64,000 bases of DNA, from contig CAJZBQ010000062.1 of the NCBI GenBank assembly GCA_914767885.1, positions 930,001 through 994,000 of the forward strand. Reading direction: 5' to 3'. Source of the DNA: Blepharisma stoltei. Lineage: Eukaryota; Ciliophora; Heterotrichea; Heterotrichida; Blepharismidae. Below are positions 1 through 11,474 of this stretch, one piece after another. Under the pieces are notes generated by a model. That model searched no databases. It saw only the letters and a list, made by a program, of their open reading frames with translations, and had not been told where the DNA came from. The translations under genes were made by a program, and so were the position numbers. How positions within the stretch are numbered: the stretch's first letter is position 1; every line of letters begins with the position of its first letter.

Positions 1-75
1 AACCGTGGCATGCGACCTCGACGTAGTAGGGACCTTAAATACCCAGCGTAATCTTAATCTTAATCCTTATTAAAA
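1..75 (+). repeat. 3' end of a SINE-like repeat with (TCTTAA)n tail
   Basis: The window opens inside a GC-richer block that ends in a short TCTTAATCTTAAT tail at about 52-66, then changes abruptly to AT-rich DNA. The same tail ends the element at 44045-44527, and its reverse complement starts the one at 57888-58364. Only the end of this copy is visible, so its family cannot be assigned. Confidence 0.5.
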
Positions 76-165
76 ATAATCAAAAATCGTGGTATTAATT
101 AAAATTTTCAATGCTTATTTTTATTTAATTAAGAAATAGGTAAGTCAAAATGGTGAAAATTAAAG

Positions 166-282
166 ATGGCGGAAGAAGAAGGACTTAAAAATGAGACCCT
201 CCAAATCTCATTAAAAACTAAAATTACTCTAGATGAGAAATTTAAGAAAGTAAATCATTGGTTAGACTATTTGCAATTTTAA
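166..282 (+). CDS. short ORF, 38 aa, doubtful
   Basis: An ATG at 166 opens a 38-residue charged frame (MAEEEGLKNETLQ...) that ends in TAA. It has no recognisable domain. It could be a real small gene, a first exon, or chance. The rest of 76-582 is AT-rich and shows nothing else. Confidence 0.2.
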   Translation: MAEEEGLKNETLQISLKTKITLDEKFKKVNHWLDYLQF

Positions 283-582
283 GTTTTCTTTATTTAGCTA
301 AATTTCTTATCATATAAAAATTATAATGCATTAAGATTATATTGCTAAAAATATTTATTGAAATTAACTCCTCTTTATGCATTCAGTCTGTTATTAGTGT
401 GGTTAAATATTGCACATAATAGCTGCCTATATATAAGTTATAAGCTTTATTTAAAGTTAACTGGCCCTCTCTTTGTTGCGAACCTGCCAAAGATATGACC
501 AAAATCAAAATAAACGAACTCACTAATGATCTCTCGTCCAACAAACATAGCAAATTAAAAGCAGGCGAGGAAATAATATTCA

Positions 583-2222
583 ATGGCTGAATTAAACAAA
601 GATGAAGAGAAAATAGGAGGATTTTCTATTGAAGGGTATAACGAAAACGCTACTCCTCAGCTATTAACTCTTTTACAATCAAGAGATTCAGTCCTTGAAA
701 GTCTTAATCATGCACTCTCCCTTACAACTGAAACTATTTATATAGCAGATTACGGATCCTCAGAAGGTAAAAACTCAATGATCCTTTTTAACGAAGCTAT
801 CAACACTTTTCGAGAGTCCTCCCTCAAGCCAATTCATATAATCCATAATGATCTTCCTACAAATAACTGAGAAAAAACCTTTAAAACCCTTCTTAATTCT
901 CCTAACACTTATCTTAATTGCCCTAATACCACTTTTTCAGCTATTGGAAAATCATTTTACGAGAGAATTCTCCCTGATAATTTCATTCACCTAGCAATAT
1001 CATCACGATCTTTTCAGTATTTATATCCTGAGCCTTCTTTTGCTTGGCTATCCCGATATCTCCTGGCGCCAATTAAGAAATTGGTTTTACCGACAAATGC
1101 TCGTAAAACCAATTCCTGATTGCTGTCTGAAACGTCGGGATAACCTGAGCCAAAAGGAGGCTCGAATTATATCTCAACCTTTAAGTACACCTGATAATAT
1201 TGTTCTATCCGCATCTAATGACCCAGAATTTAAAGCAAGAGCTGCAGAAATTGCGCATCAAGATATGGTAAATTTTTTACTTTTGAGGCATAAAGAACTG
1301 GCTAGCCGAGGTAGGCTTATTTTCCAAGTGGCAGATGAAAAATCTCATATGGGGCAAATAGGCGCTTTGAATGGGGCAAGTGAAAGTATTTTTAGGAAAG
1401 GAATAATCACAGAGGAAGAATGAAAAGATTTAACGCTGTCACTATATGGGAGAAGTACAGAAGAAGTTGAAAGAGCATTAAATGAAACAAGCCATCTATA
1501 TAAAGCCATTTCAATAGAAAAAGTAATACATAGGAAATCAGGGCTAAGCTTGATGAATGCAGAGAGAGTTAATTGGAGCTTAAAATGGAAATTATTTCAG
1601 CATTTGAAGTCGAGCTTCAGCTTTACGCTTCATGTGACGCTAAGCACTAAAGCTGCTATGGCCCTCTTCCTTCTGGATCACCAAAACTCGTGACGTCGTC
1701 AATCTCACCGAGCCTACTGGACCAAAATTTGTAGCAAAGGAATCTATTAACCCCTTGTAGTCCAGGGTTAAGGGTAACGGCCGATGCCTCCATCTAGAAA
1801 TATCTCTGCCATTTGCAGGCAGTAGAATAATCCTTCAGAAGTGTCTGTTGATACTCCGCCGTCAGTCTCTTGCCTGTATGTCGAGAGGAAACCACTCAGC
1901 CCAGCTCTGCACCTTTCTCGGGAAGCTTCCTCACCTGTGAATCCTGCTCTGATTCCATAGAGTTGTGGACCTTCTCTTGACTCCATCTCTTATGAAGGAA
2001 GTACTATGAATGAATGCAGAAGAATTAAAAGAACATATAGTAAAATTCAAATCTTTGGCAGGAACTGTCATGGCAGGACCCTTTTCAAAATCGCTTAAAA
2101 CGAGAGCTGAAGACGAAAAGCAAGAGATTTTAAAACTGTATATGGAAGAAATTGGAGAAGTGCAGGTGATTTTTGACAATGACTCTTATTTGCATTCAGT
2201 TGTGCTTGAAAAAATCGATTAA
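583..2222 (+). CDS. SABATH-type SAM-dependent carboxyl methyltransferase, cut by two IESs
   Basis: Predicted to transfer a methyl group from S-adenosylmethionine to a small-molecule carboxylate. The N-terminal part has the SABATH nucleotide-binding motif IADYGSSEGKNS, the NDLPTNNW motif (Trp is TGA at 868) and SFYERILP...SSRSF; the later part has DMVNFLLLRHKELASRGRLIFQV. The frame is broken twice. Removing 1024-1171 (148 bp, TA ends) joins ...FQYL to SQPLSTPDN; removing 1564-2020 (457 bp, 11-bp target duplication) joins ...LSLMNAE to ELKEHIV. The result is 344 aa, close to family size. A TA-to-TA excision at 1547-2006 would also keep frame. The natural substrate cannot be inferred. Confidence 0.8.
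1024..1171. other. IES, 148 bp, imperfect fold-back
   Basis: The ends form an imperfect inverted repeat of about 35 bp: TATATCCTGAGCC on the left, and TATAATTCGAGCC read from the right. A second arm pair (AATTGGTTTTAC / GTAAAACCAATT) lies near the centre. Retaining one TA (1022-1023) restores Y-L-S-Q-P in the methyltransferase frame. Confidence 0.75.
1564..2020. mobile_element. SINE-like insertion, 457 bp, 11-bp target duplication
   Basis: ATGAATGCAGA occurs at 1553-1563 and again at 2010-2020, bracketing a GC-richer block that has no coding similarity to the host gene. Removing one copy plus the block restores the methyltransferase frame. The duplication contains no TA, but TA pairs at 1545-1546 and 2005-2006 would also give an in-frame join (G-L-W-M-N-A-E). 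Confidence 0.7.
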
Positions 2223-2245
2223 TATATCTTAATTAACTGCATACT

Positions 2246-3028
2246 CTATTTCTTTGAAAAAACCAAAGCAATACCATCTGTAATGCTTGCCATCCCTACA
2301 AACTCCAACCCTTGGCTTCCAACCCCGATTTCTATTTTATTGGAAACATCCATAATGAACCCTGGCTGCCCAATTTCTTCATTAGAAAACACATTCACCA
2401 CATAAGCCTTCTGTATCGTGTTTTTCGGCTCTTCCAATATCAGAAACGATTTCTCTTTGTATTTTATGCAGCCTTTAAACTTGATTCCTTTATAATCATT
2501 TAGCAGCTCTTTTAAATAGTCCCCAGTTAAAGGCTGGTCAATTAATTTTACTATAAATTTTGAATTTCCTTGGATTATATGGTTATGTTTAAAATAGCAT
2601 AGAAAAATCCTTCCTGAACTGTCTGTGATTGCTCCTATAAAGGTTTTGTTTATTGAGTTAGCCACATTTATGCTGTTTTCTAACAAATTTGAAAGTCTCT
2701 GCCAGTTATTTTCATTTGCAGCGAATAATGAAACCATATAGTTTCCTTGTTTACTAGAAAAAGTTGCAAGATCGTCAGGGTGTTGTGAAACTATTATAAC
2801 TTCTTCAAGGTTTCTAGGATTGCTTATTACTCAGCTAGGGATGTTATCTTTAGGGTGGATTTTTAAAATTCGTTCTATGCTTTCAGCTGGGACTATTATA
2901 GCTTGGGCTCGAATTATATTAAATTTCCCTGTAGCTGCTTTATTAATATCTGATTTTGGCTTTGCAGTAGTGACTTTGTATCTCCTTCTTTCTCTATCCC
3001 CACATGGCCAAGACCAATTAGATCCCAT
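2246..3028 (-). CDS. hypothetical protein, 260 aa
   Basis: One continuous minus-strand frame once the TGA at 2831-2833 is read as Trp (...NIPSWVISNPRNLEEVIIV...). It begins MGSNWSWPCGDRERRRYK, has no signal peptide or membrane segment, and ends ALVFSKK-TAA. The second half (FAANENNWQRLSNLLENSINVAN...) looks like a folded globular domain. I do not recognise the family. It converges with the methyltransferase, with stop codons about 20 bp apart. Confidence 0.6.
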
Positions 3029-3077
3029 TTTAGATTAAATTTTAAAAAAACTGATCAGCTTAATATTTACTTAAAAA

Positions 3078-3218
3078 TTATAAAATTTGTTGAATTTTTA
3101 CTTGAGGTAGTTTTACTATTCTTCTGTGCTCGAGGATTCTGCCTATAGGAGGTTTTGATAAATTGAGATAGGAGTAGTACATTATTTGAGGCTGCTCTCC
3201 ATGTCTAGATTTTATCAT
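3078..3218 (-). CDS. short ORF, 46 aa, possible gene fragment
   Basis: MIKSRHGEQPQIMYYSYLNL...KIQQIL-TAA has a protein-like composition and its frame stays open upstream to about 3283. It could be a small gene or an exon whose partner I could not find. It lies between the hypothetical gene at 2246 and the plus-strand ORF at 3259. Confidence 0.25.
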   Translation of the reverse strand: MIKSRHGEQPQIMYYSYLNLSKPPIGRILEHRRIVKLPQVKIQQIL

Positions 3219-3258
3219 AAAAACTTCGTTTTCTTCTTTATATAAAACTTTTATTTTA

Positions 3259-3785
3259 ATGGAAGATTCGGAAAGTAATGTTTCCTATTCTTCTTCCTTT
3301 TGTGAAGAAAACGGAGCTTTACAGGATGAATTTTTCGAACTTTTACTATTAAATGGACTTATTGATACAGGATTACTTGATAATTCTGAATCAGAGTATG
3401 AATGAAATGATAGTGATACAGAAAATGTTGATACAGATGACAAAATATTGGAGAGTTTTTAAGTCGTTTAGATGGAAAAATACTAGATGAAATAGATCCT
3501 ATTCAGGAAACCTTCAAATATAGGAAGACTGAGGTGATCATTGATGATAAGAAGACAATCGATAAGAAAATCCTGAACACCAGAAAAATAAAAATTAGAT
3601 CAGATTCAAATTTTATCAGAAAAATAAAATTGATATCAGAATCAAACATTATCAGGAAAATAAAATTTAGATCAGATTCAAATTTCATCAGAAATAGAAA
3701 ATTCATATCAGACTCAGAAATCGAAAAAATCGCGGATTACGTGGGTTCAGAAAATTTTACTAAAAATTTTATCCAAAGATTTTAG
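3259..3785 (+). CDS. hypothetical charged repeat protein, probably with a short intron
   Basis: MEDSESNVSYSSSF... is open to a TAA near 3460. A second open frame ends at 3785 with degenerate repeats of the type IRSDSNFIRKIK. The two connect in frame if the 17-nt GTTTTTAAGTCGTTTAG is an intron, which is longer than the 15-nt introns seen elsewhere here. The acidic N-terminus and repetitive basic C-terminus give no function. 3786-3929 is AT-rich with nothing visible. Confidence 0.4.
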
Positions 3786-3929
3786 GAAAAGAAGAAAGTT
3801 AAAAAAATTTTAATCGGGACATGGCCCTGAAATAAAGGCCTTTAAGTAATAAAGATTTCTCTCTCTCTCTTTATATAAAAAATTATTTGTTTTTGGCTAA
3901 ATATTTACTAAAGCAAGACTTAATTTTAG

Positions 3930-6463
3930 TCAAAAATAGAAAAAATAATGTATATAATAAATGATATTTTTATTGTAAAATTTATATAAAAAAACTGGAT
4001 AAACTGATTCGAATCCTTCAGGAAAGCTCTCAATTGTATATATTTTATAAACCTCGTCTTTTACATGTGTAGTATGATTATCCATCTCGTTTTCGCATAG
4101 CTCAAATATATAAATAGACTGAGAAAACCTTCCGCCAAATAACGCAAGTTTATTTACAGACACTGGGAATATCGCAGGATTAATCATAGGGAGCGGAAAA
4201 AGGATCTCAATAGCTTCCCAGTTGTCTTTCTCAAAGCAAAATCTCTCAAGAGTAGTCCCAACCATATCTTGTGGGTATCCTCCAATAACATACAAATACT
4301 CTTCGCAATGCATTAGTGCAGCAACAGGCTCAAACCTCCCATGGATCATTGGAGCGAAATGGTACCATCTATTTTCACTGATAGAATATTTCTCACAAGT
4401 ATTATAACTAAACTTTCCACCCATTACATATATAAATTCCTGCCTATAAACAGCTGCTGGGCCTTCTCTTTTTTCAAGCATTGAGGATTTTCTAGTTATT
4501 TCTCGTGTGTCTGTATTAAAATGATACAAATCAGCTTTTGTGTCACTCAGCTCTTTTCCAACCCCTCCTATTATATAAAAACACCCATCTGGAGTATATG
4601 CTATTCTGCTTCCCCAATTAAAAGTTCAGGAAGGCGTTTCTACAGTAAAAAAATCATTAAGATTGTGGATTTTTATATATGACCATTTGTTCAAGGCAAT
4701 ATCATATCGATAAATATTTGTTTTATACCAGTCAATTCAGTATAAACATTTGCCAATTTCATAAGACCCATAAGTATTTTTATGCAGACCAGCTATTTTT
4801 TCTGAGTATTCAGACATTACAGTCATTAATTCTGGGTGCGAGGTCGCATATTTTATGCTAGATAGCGTTTTTAAGGTAGAGTCAATACGAGATGCTTGGC
4901 AAAACCGATAAAAATGTGTCTGGGTATGGTGAATACCTTGCAGTTTCCAATCGATGGTAAATATTGGCATTCCAGGCAAGATATTTATGCCAGCTGAATA
5001 GGTAAAATTATTATTGTTGACGCAAATTAAATATGGTGTCCTTGAACACATCGTCAAGTTTTTGCCAATCCAGAAATGGACAGCAATATCAGGTAAGCAA
5101 TTCCGGCAGCATGTGGAGCCTAACTCAGTCTCTTTTCAGAATTGAATTTTACCTTATGGGAAGGGAAGACTGAGAGTTGGAAAGGGAAAGCCCAGCATTG
5201 TCTTTTGGCTCTGAGTTGGAACTTTTGCCGACAGTCGGCCAGAAATTTCATTTTTGGAATTATGTGCAGGCAAACCATACAAGGCCAAAGAGCTGAAAGG
5301 ACAGCCGTCGAAATCAGAATGCCCAAACCGAGGGATCATGCAGTCTTTATACCGACGTTGTGTACGACGCGCTCAGAGGAGTGGGGAGCCCCTAAGCCCG
5401 CTGGTAATGTGGTAGTGGACATTAAACGGAAGAATTAAACCCTTAAATTAATTACTGCGTTACTGTCGACACCAATAACAGTCCTTATGTCTGATCCAGA
5501 GTTCAAATAAGCGATGCCATCCCCTTCGCTCAAAATAAAAGGCTGCACTATATCAATTGGCAATCTCTGCTTCAGGCTTTCTGGGTTCAGCATAAAGCCA
5601 CATATGGTAAAATTTGACTCTCTATTTGTATAAAAATAAGCTTTAGGGTCAAAATGATGAGTCTCAAATAAGTTATCAGTAAAGCGAGCAAAGCACCTGG
5701 AAGCCACTTCATCATCAGGGAAAACTAGATTTGACGTCATAATCAGGTGCTTTGTTATCAGAAACCCCATTCCTATAGGATTTCCATATGCCATTTTATA
5801 TACAGCTTTCCTGGTGATGGCGCGCAATGCGCCATCACCAGGCCATGCCGGGAGAGATTCCTCGTGGAGGAATGGTTCCACGTGTGGAACCCTCTTTTTT
5901 GGCTCGTGGAAAAAGAGGGTTCCACACGTGGAACCATTCCTCCACGAGGAACCTCTCCCGGCATGGCCTGGTGATGGCGCATTGCGCGCCATCACCAGGA
6001 AAGCTGTATATGAATTCCCTACTGGATAAATTTCAAAAACTGAGTCGATTGCATACCCTGGCTTCCTTGGAGACAGGTTTTCTAATGATTTTACATTGTG
6101 TAAATAATAGCTTTCTTTGGTGACTGTTTTAATTTCAGGGAGTTTTGTTGCACTTTTGGTTGTTTCATTGTAACGAACAGGAGAGGCCATTCCAGAAAAA
6201 TAGATAGGCCGATTTGTCTGTAAAGGCGAATTATTTTCATAAAATTCTTTGGGATAAGGATTTCGATAGATCTTTTGATACCTATTAGGAGGAGATGAAG
6301 AATATAGATTTGAGGTCCCATTTAAATGGGATCTAAAAATATTGGATTCTTTAGGAGGATCAGAAATCCGGGCTTTTGCTCTTTCATCGAGAATATAATA
6401 TTGTTTGTAAGAAGGGCTTGAGTTTTTATAGTTAGGACGGAGAAATCCTCTATTTGAGCACAT
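3930..6463 (-). CDS. inactive trypsin-like protease domain fused to kelch repeats; two IESs
   Basis: After removing 5801-6010 and 5096-5454 the frame encodes 654 aa. The N-terminal ~120 residues are low-complexity and Pro/Ser/Tyr-rich. A trypsin-like fold follows: GMGFLITKHLIMTSNLVF aligns with the strand that normally carries the catalytic His, and INILPGMPIFTIDWKLQGIHH with the GNSGGP...GIHH strand, but His is absent (MTSN) and the catalytic Ser is Met (PGMP). The C-terminal half has kelch repeats (YIIGGVGKE, YVMGGKFS, YVIGGYPQ, LALFGGRF). I infer a catalytically dead, protein-binding module. Several Trp are TGA. The C-terminal tail past SVYPVFLYK is AT-rich and may run beyond the true end. 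Confidence 0.7.
5096..5454 (+). mobile_element. IES, 359 bp, partial copy of element family A
   Basis: Joining the TA at 5094-5095 to the base after the TA at 5453-5454 gives VDSNAVPDIAVHFWIGK in the protease domain. The interior shares TTTGCCGACAGTCGGCCAG and neighbouring sequence with 59210-59785 (near 59510), so both derive from one repeat family. No target duplication is visible in this copy. Confidence 0.7.
5801..6010. mobile_element. IES, 210 bp, almost perfect palindrome
   Basis: 5798-6011 is a near-perfect inverted repeat with ~100-nt arms and a short TTTTTTGGCTCGTGG-type centre. Each arm carries its own hairpin (GGCGCGCAATGCGCC) and a second dyad (GGTTCCACGTGTGGAACC). Keeping the TA at 5799-5800 and removing 5801-6010 yields PVGNSYKMAYGNP. 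The length is a multiple of 3, so the host frame stays open through it and a naive gene caller would translate it. Confidence 0.85.
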
Positions 6464-6658
6464 TCTTTATTATCATATTCCATTTATGTATAATTCCTTT
6501 TTATTTTGAGAACTCTTTATGTTTCATATGCCAAAGAATTATTTTAAAGTATTGATTTTTTGCGTATTAACCTAGAAGTTTATTTATTTTTTGACTTTTA
6601 ATAACTAAGGAGCCATAAGGAATTATTTTCATTCAAATTTTTTCAAAACATTTATAAA

Positions 6659-8497
6659 ATGGATCAAGCTACTAACTCTTTATATAACTTGACTCGTGAT
6701 AGAATTCTTGAAGGCATTCTTGGAGAAATGAAAAAAACTGCATCATATCTGATACTTGTGGTTGATCAGACATCTCTAAGCATCCTTAATAGCATAGCTA
6801 CTGTTTTAGATGTGACTGAAAGAGGCATATCTGTGATAGAGCAGCTAGAAAAAAGCCGAAAGCCTATGCCAGATATTGAAGCGATTTATTTTGTAATACC
6901 ATCCACACATACAGTTAAACTACTTGTAGAGGATTATTCACATGAGCCAATGTACAGATCTGCTCATTTATTTTTCACTTCCGATGTAAACGACTCTCTT
7001 ATGAGATTCATGGCTAACTCTTCATTGTACAACTATGTAAAAACATTCAAAGAAGTAAACTGCGAATTTTCCTTGTGCGGCCAAGATGCTTTTAGCTTAG
7101 AAAGGCCAGGAATTTTAGGGAATTTATATATGTCGAATCCAGACGAAAGGTCAGATCTCATCATAAGCATGGCAAAACAAGTTTCTCACATTTGCAGCGT
7201 CCTCAAAGAGCTTCCATCAGTCTGCTACCAAAGCTCTAGTCCCCAAGCTCGAGAACTTGGCCTAGAAATTGAGCAGCAAATAGAGCTTCTCTATAGAAAA
7301 CTCCCAGAATTTGAAATAAACGACAATAGAGCCACTTTAATAGTTTTGGATAGAAAATTTGACATGACGACTCCAATAGCCCACGATGTTCATTATGAAG
7401 CCATGCTTAAAGACTTATTAAATGTGTCACACGATGGAAAAGTAAAATATGAATCTTCTGATAATTCGAATGTTAAGACAGTTAAAGATGCTGTATTAAA
7501 TGAAATAGACCCTTTATGAGTAAAATATAGATATGAAGAAGTTGATGATGCCCAAAAAATTTTAGGGACAGATTTACAAGAATTTAGAGCCCAAAATCAA
7601 GAAATTGAAGTAGCACAGCAGCAGCAAGAAATTGATGACATGAAAGTGGCTGCAAAAGTAGTTAGCAACTTGTCGGAGTACAATGACATGGTATCTCGGT
7701 TTGCACTGCACAGCTTTTTGATTGATAAATGCCTCCAGCAGTTTATAAACGCCGGGATTAAAGAAATAACTGAAATTGAACAGATTTTAATGACAGGGAT
7801 CGATACACAAAAAAATGAAGTAAAAGAAGACAAAATAATTGAAAGAATTGTCAGACTTATTTCCACCCTCTCAAATCCTAAAGAAAAGCTTAGACTGTCC
7901 ATTTTGGCTACCATTGCTATGGATTTAAAAGAAAGAGACAGAAAAGCGATCACTGAGCATTTGAGTGCCAACCAAATAATGATTTTGACTAAGCTGCAAC
8001 ATCTAGGAATTGACTTGCAAAACCAATTGACGAATAAGACTATGAAAAGGATCGATAAAGAGTCTGTAAAATTATTGAAAAGTAAAATTACCGAAATTCA
8101 GAAAATCTTTTGTTATGCGGTGCCAAAACTTTCAGAAATTTTGGATTTAGGGTTAAATGGGCAGCTGGATCCGAATATTTTTGAGTTTGGGAGAAAAGGA
8201 GGGCCAAGCTTTATTGAACAGCGTGAAGCAGCTGTGGGGTCTTTAAGAAGGAAATCGGCCTTACCAAGAAACTCTGTTCATAGCAAAAGGGTTATCATTT
8301 TTATATTAGGAGGAGTAAGTTTAGCTGAGCTTAGATTTGTAAAAAGCCATCCTGAAGCCCACATCATTATTGGTGGAAGTCGAGTTATGACCCCAGACGA
8401 GTTCATCGATGATATCTCTAATATTGACAAAAAGTCAAAACCTGAAGAAGAAAAACTTGACCATGACGAGATACACATCGATTTAGACTTTAGGTAA
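6659..8497 (+). CDS. Sec1/Munc18 family vesicle-fusion regulator
   Basis: A 612-residue protein, full length for SM proteins, which bind syntaxin and SNARE complexes at sites of exocytosis. Evidence: N-terminal RDRILEGILGEMKK...LILVVDQTSLSIL, central RATLIVLDRKFDMTTPIAHDVHYEAMLKDLL, a conserved DPLWVKYRY where Trp is TGA (7517-7519), and the C-terminal KRVIIFILGGVSLAELRFV...IIIGGSRVMTPDEFIDDI signature. No IES or intron is needed. 6464-6658 upstream is AT-rich and shows no other feature. Confidence 0.92.
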
Positions 8498-8502
8498 ATT
8501 TG

Positions 8503-8895
8503 CTAGCTCCCCCTTTGGCTAGCGAGCAAGAATTTCTTCTTCACTAGAAGTTAAGTGTTATCAGGCCATAAGTGGATAGATAAATTAACCTGCCTATCTG
8601 GTGTAAACTTTACTAAACTAAGGACTAGCTCCCTAGGTTGGAGTCACCTCTTTCTGATGCCCTGTTAGTCCTGATAAGCAAAGACTAAATGGAGATAAAA
8701 CCTTCTAGCCCAATTGAATAGGGCAGGGAAAGCCTTCAGAGGAGAAACAAAGGTTCCCTCTTAGGCAGTTATCCTCAAACCAAAAGGCCTACTTTTAAAA
8801 TCGGCAGAGGCACTATTTCAGCTTCATTGAGATGGATTCTACATACTCCATAGGGAGTATCTTCCATTGAAATCACCATTTTATTTCTTCGCTAA
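8503..8895 (-). mobile_element. family C repeat copy, intergenic
   Basis: A GC-richer block directly after the Sec1 stop. Its reverse complement is diverged but collinear with the element at 10635-11004: both start near GAAGAAATAAAATG and share CCTTTTGGTTTG, GTTTCTCC...GAAAG, GGGAGCTA and CCACTTAT. Boundaries are approximate. It contains no ORF of note. 8896-9160 is AT-rich and empty. Confidence 0.55.
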
Positions 8896-9160
8896 ATAAA
8901 ATATTTTTTACAATTACACTTTTATAAATAATTGAAATGAAGAAGTGAATTAATATAAAAATTATTTTTAAAAGAATCCTTCTAAAATTAAATCAAATTA
9001 TATTGATTTTTTATTACAATCAGCCATATATATCAAATAATTATTTGTAAAAAATATTATTTTAGAAATATTTTTTGCTTGCTGAGATTAATTTTCCCAT
9101 AAATAATTACTTCTAACATTTTTGCTCACTGACTAAGGGAGAAAGTAAGTTTAAATATAA

Positions 9161-11474
9161 ATGTGGCATTATTTTTTGATACTTGCTGAAGTAACAGCTT
9201 TTTCTCTGCCTGGAGTCGCTCCAAAAGACTACGAAGAAGGCTCAAAAATAGAACTTTCAGTTAATAAGCTAGATTCCTCAGAAACACAACTACCATTTGA
9301 CTATTATTACCTGAATTTCTGCAAGCCAGCCCATCTTGAAAAGAAAAATGAAAATTTAGGCCAGATTTTGTCTGGAGACAGGCAAGAAAGTTCCCCATAC
9401 GAAATTTATATGAAAATTAACCAAAACTGCAAGTATCTAGGTACCATGAAAAATAATCATGACCAGGTAGAAAATTTCAAATGGATGATTGACAATCAGT
9501 ACAGAGCCTCCTGGATGATGGACAATCTTCCATCAGGTCTGAGGCTGACAGCTAGTTTTGAGAACACTGAGCCTAAGCGGCTCTCATTTTATCAAGATGG
9601 GTTTCCAATAGGCTTCAAAAAGGACGGGAAATATTTTGTGAATAACCATGCACACATTATAGTAAAAGTTTATAACACATACCAAGGAAACGACCAGAGC
9701 CCTGATACCTGAAGAGTTGTAGGCTTTTTAGTTGAGCCTTTAAGCTTCTATAATAAAAGTCCAGAAAACTTAAAATGCTCTGAACAAGACTTTATTGACT
9801 ATTTAGAGTACTCTAGAGAGCTAGAAGAACAGTTCGTGAATCCTGAAGAAATAATAGAAAACGGATTTGATGGATATATGACTGGAATTTTATATCAGAT
9901 CCTAGAAAAAGACAAAAATATTACTTATACTTATTCAGTGACCTTTGAAAAAAGTGATGTGCAATGGGCACATAGGTGGGAAATGTATTTGTATTCTGGA
10001 ATGAATAAAGAAGTCCATTGGCTGTCAGTGATCAATTCTTTTGCGATGGTGCTGCTTTTATCTGGAATGGTAGCTAATATCCTGAGGAGAACTATAAATA
10101 AAGATATATCAAGATATAATGAAAATCTGGACTCTGAAGAGGAATCAGGATGGAAACAAGTCAGTGGGGATATTTTTAGACCGCCAAGCCATCCTATGTT
10201 CTTATCTGTATTAATTGGGTCTGGAATCCAAGTAATTGGCATGGCCATTCTTACACTAGTTTTTGCCTGCTTAGGGTTCCTTTCTCCAGCCTATAGAGGA
10301 AGCTTATTGACAACTGCGATTGTCCTATTTGCTTTTATGGGCGTTTTCGGAGGATACACAGCTTCAAGGTTTTATAAGATGTTTGATGGGGTAAATTGGA
10401 AAAGCTGTGCAATGGGCACTGCTTTTTTCTTCCCAGGTTTGTGCTTTATTATGTTCTTTGTTATAAACTTATTGATAAGAAGTGAAGAAAGCTCAGGGGC
10501 TGTCCCATTTTTTACTCTTATAACACTTTTAGTGCTATGGTTTGGGATTTCTGTGCCTTTAGTATTTTTAGGCAGCGCAATGGGATATAGAAAACCTACA
10601 ATTCAGGTGCCCTGGAAAATAAATAAAATTCCTAGGCCTTTGAAGAAATAAAATGTAACGTTGACAGAAATTGGATTCCGAGCCCAATCCATCGGGCTGA
10701 ATCCTGGTGGCTGCATTGCTTTTCAGTAATCCTTTTGGTTTGGGCATCCCTTACTGAACAGGGAAGTTTTGTTTCTCCCTCGAAAGTTTTCCTGTGCCTG
10801 CCTGATGGGGTTAAGTAGGTTTTGCTAACCAAATGGATTATCCTCATTGTGACTATCGGGACACTCCGAGATGGTAGCTCTTCCTTAGGGAGCTATTCCT
10901 TTGGTCTGCGGCTCAGGTCGAAATCCAAAAGGGGTTCTTTTAAAACCAAATGAGCAACAGCTAGTGGTCTACCCACTTATAACCTATTAAACTTTTAACT
11001 TTTAGACCTTTGAGCACTATGGCAGGATCCTGAAAAATTAGCTTGATTGGCTTATTAGCAGGTTCATTGCCATTCGGGTGTATGTTTATTGAAATTAGTT
11101 ATATAATGAAAAGCTTATGACACCACACACTATTTTATTATTTATTCGGATTTTTATTATTGTGCTGTATCGTTTTAGTTATTACATCCGCAGAAGTATC
11201 AATTTTATTAGTATATTTATTACTTTGCAAAGAAGACTACCGATGGTGGTGGCTTTCAGCATGAGTCTCTGGGTCATCAGGGATATATTTATTTCTCTAT
11301 GCAATTATCTACTACTCAACTGAGCTGAATATATCTCGATTTTCTTCTTCAGTTATTTATTTTGGCTATATGTTTCTTGGCAGTATAGCGTTCGGGATTG
11401 TGACAAGCACTATTGGCTTTCTAGCAGCCTACATATTTGTGAGGAGGATATATTCATTAATAAAACTTGATTAG
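9161..11474 (+). CDS. TM9SF (nonaspanin) multispanning membrane protein, cut by one IES
   Basis: A 647-residue member of the transmembrane-9 superfamily, an endosomal/Golgi protein. It has an N-terminal signal-like segment ([18 protein letters not shown]), a long lumenal domain with [19 protein letters not shown], then about nine hydrophobic segments including [31 protein letters not shown] and the C-terminal [23 protein letters not shown]...YFGYMF. The frame is cut after NKIP; removing 10635-11004 gives [29 protein letters not shown], which matches the family's PFG segment. Several Trp are TGA. It ends [11 protein letters not shown]. Confidence 0.9.
10635..11004 (+). mobile_element. IES, 370 bp, family C element with near-duplicated ends
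   Basis: TAGGCCTTTGA at 10633-10643 is matched by TAGACCTTTGA at 11003-11013 (10 of 11), an apparent target duplication containing the TA used for joining. Removal restores the TM9SF frame. A TA at 10985-10986 would also keep frame, but similarity to 8503-8895 runs on to about 11004. Confidence 0.75.

Noticed and set aside
5747-6123. Several overlapping ORFs on both strands inside the palindrome
   Set aside because: They are forced by the inverted repeat: the same peptide (RHHQAMPGE...) appears on both strands. The region is removable DNA.
6659-8497. Splitting the Sec1 gene into two genes at the TGA at 7517
   Set aside because: The TGA falls on a conserved Trp (DPLWVKYRY) and the frame continues unbroken, so it is a sense codon.
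10635-10986. IES end at the TA 10985-10986 in TM9SF
   Set aside because: In frame, but similarity to the other family C copy and the near-duplicate TAGRCCTTTGA both place the end at about 11004.
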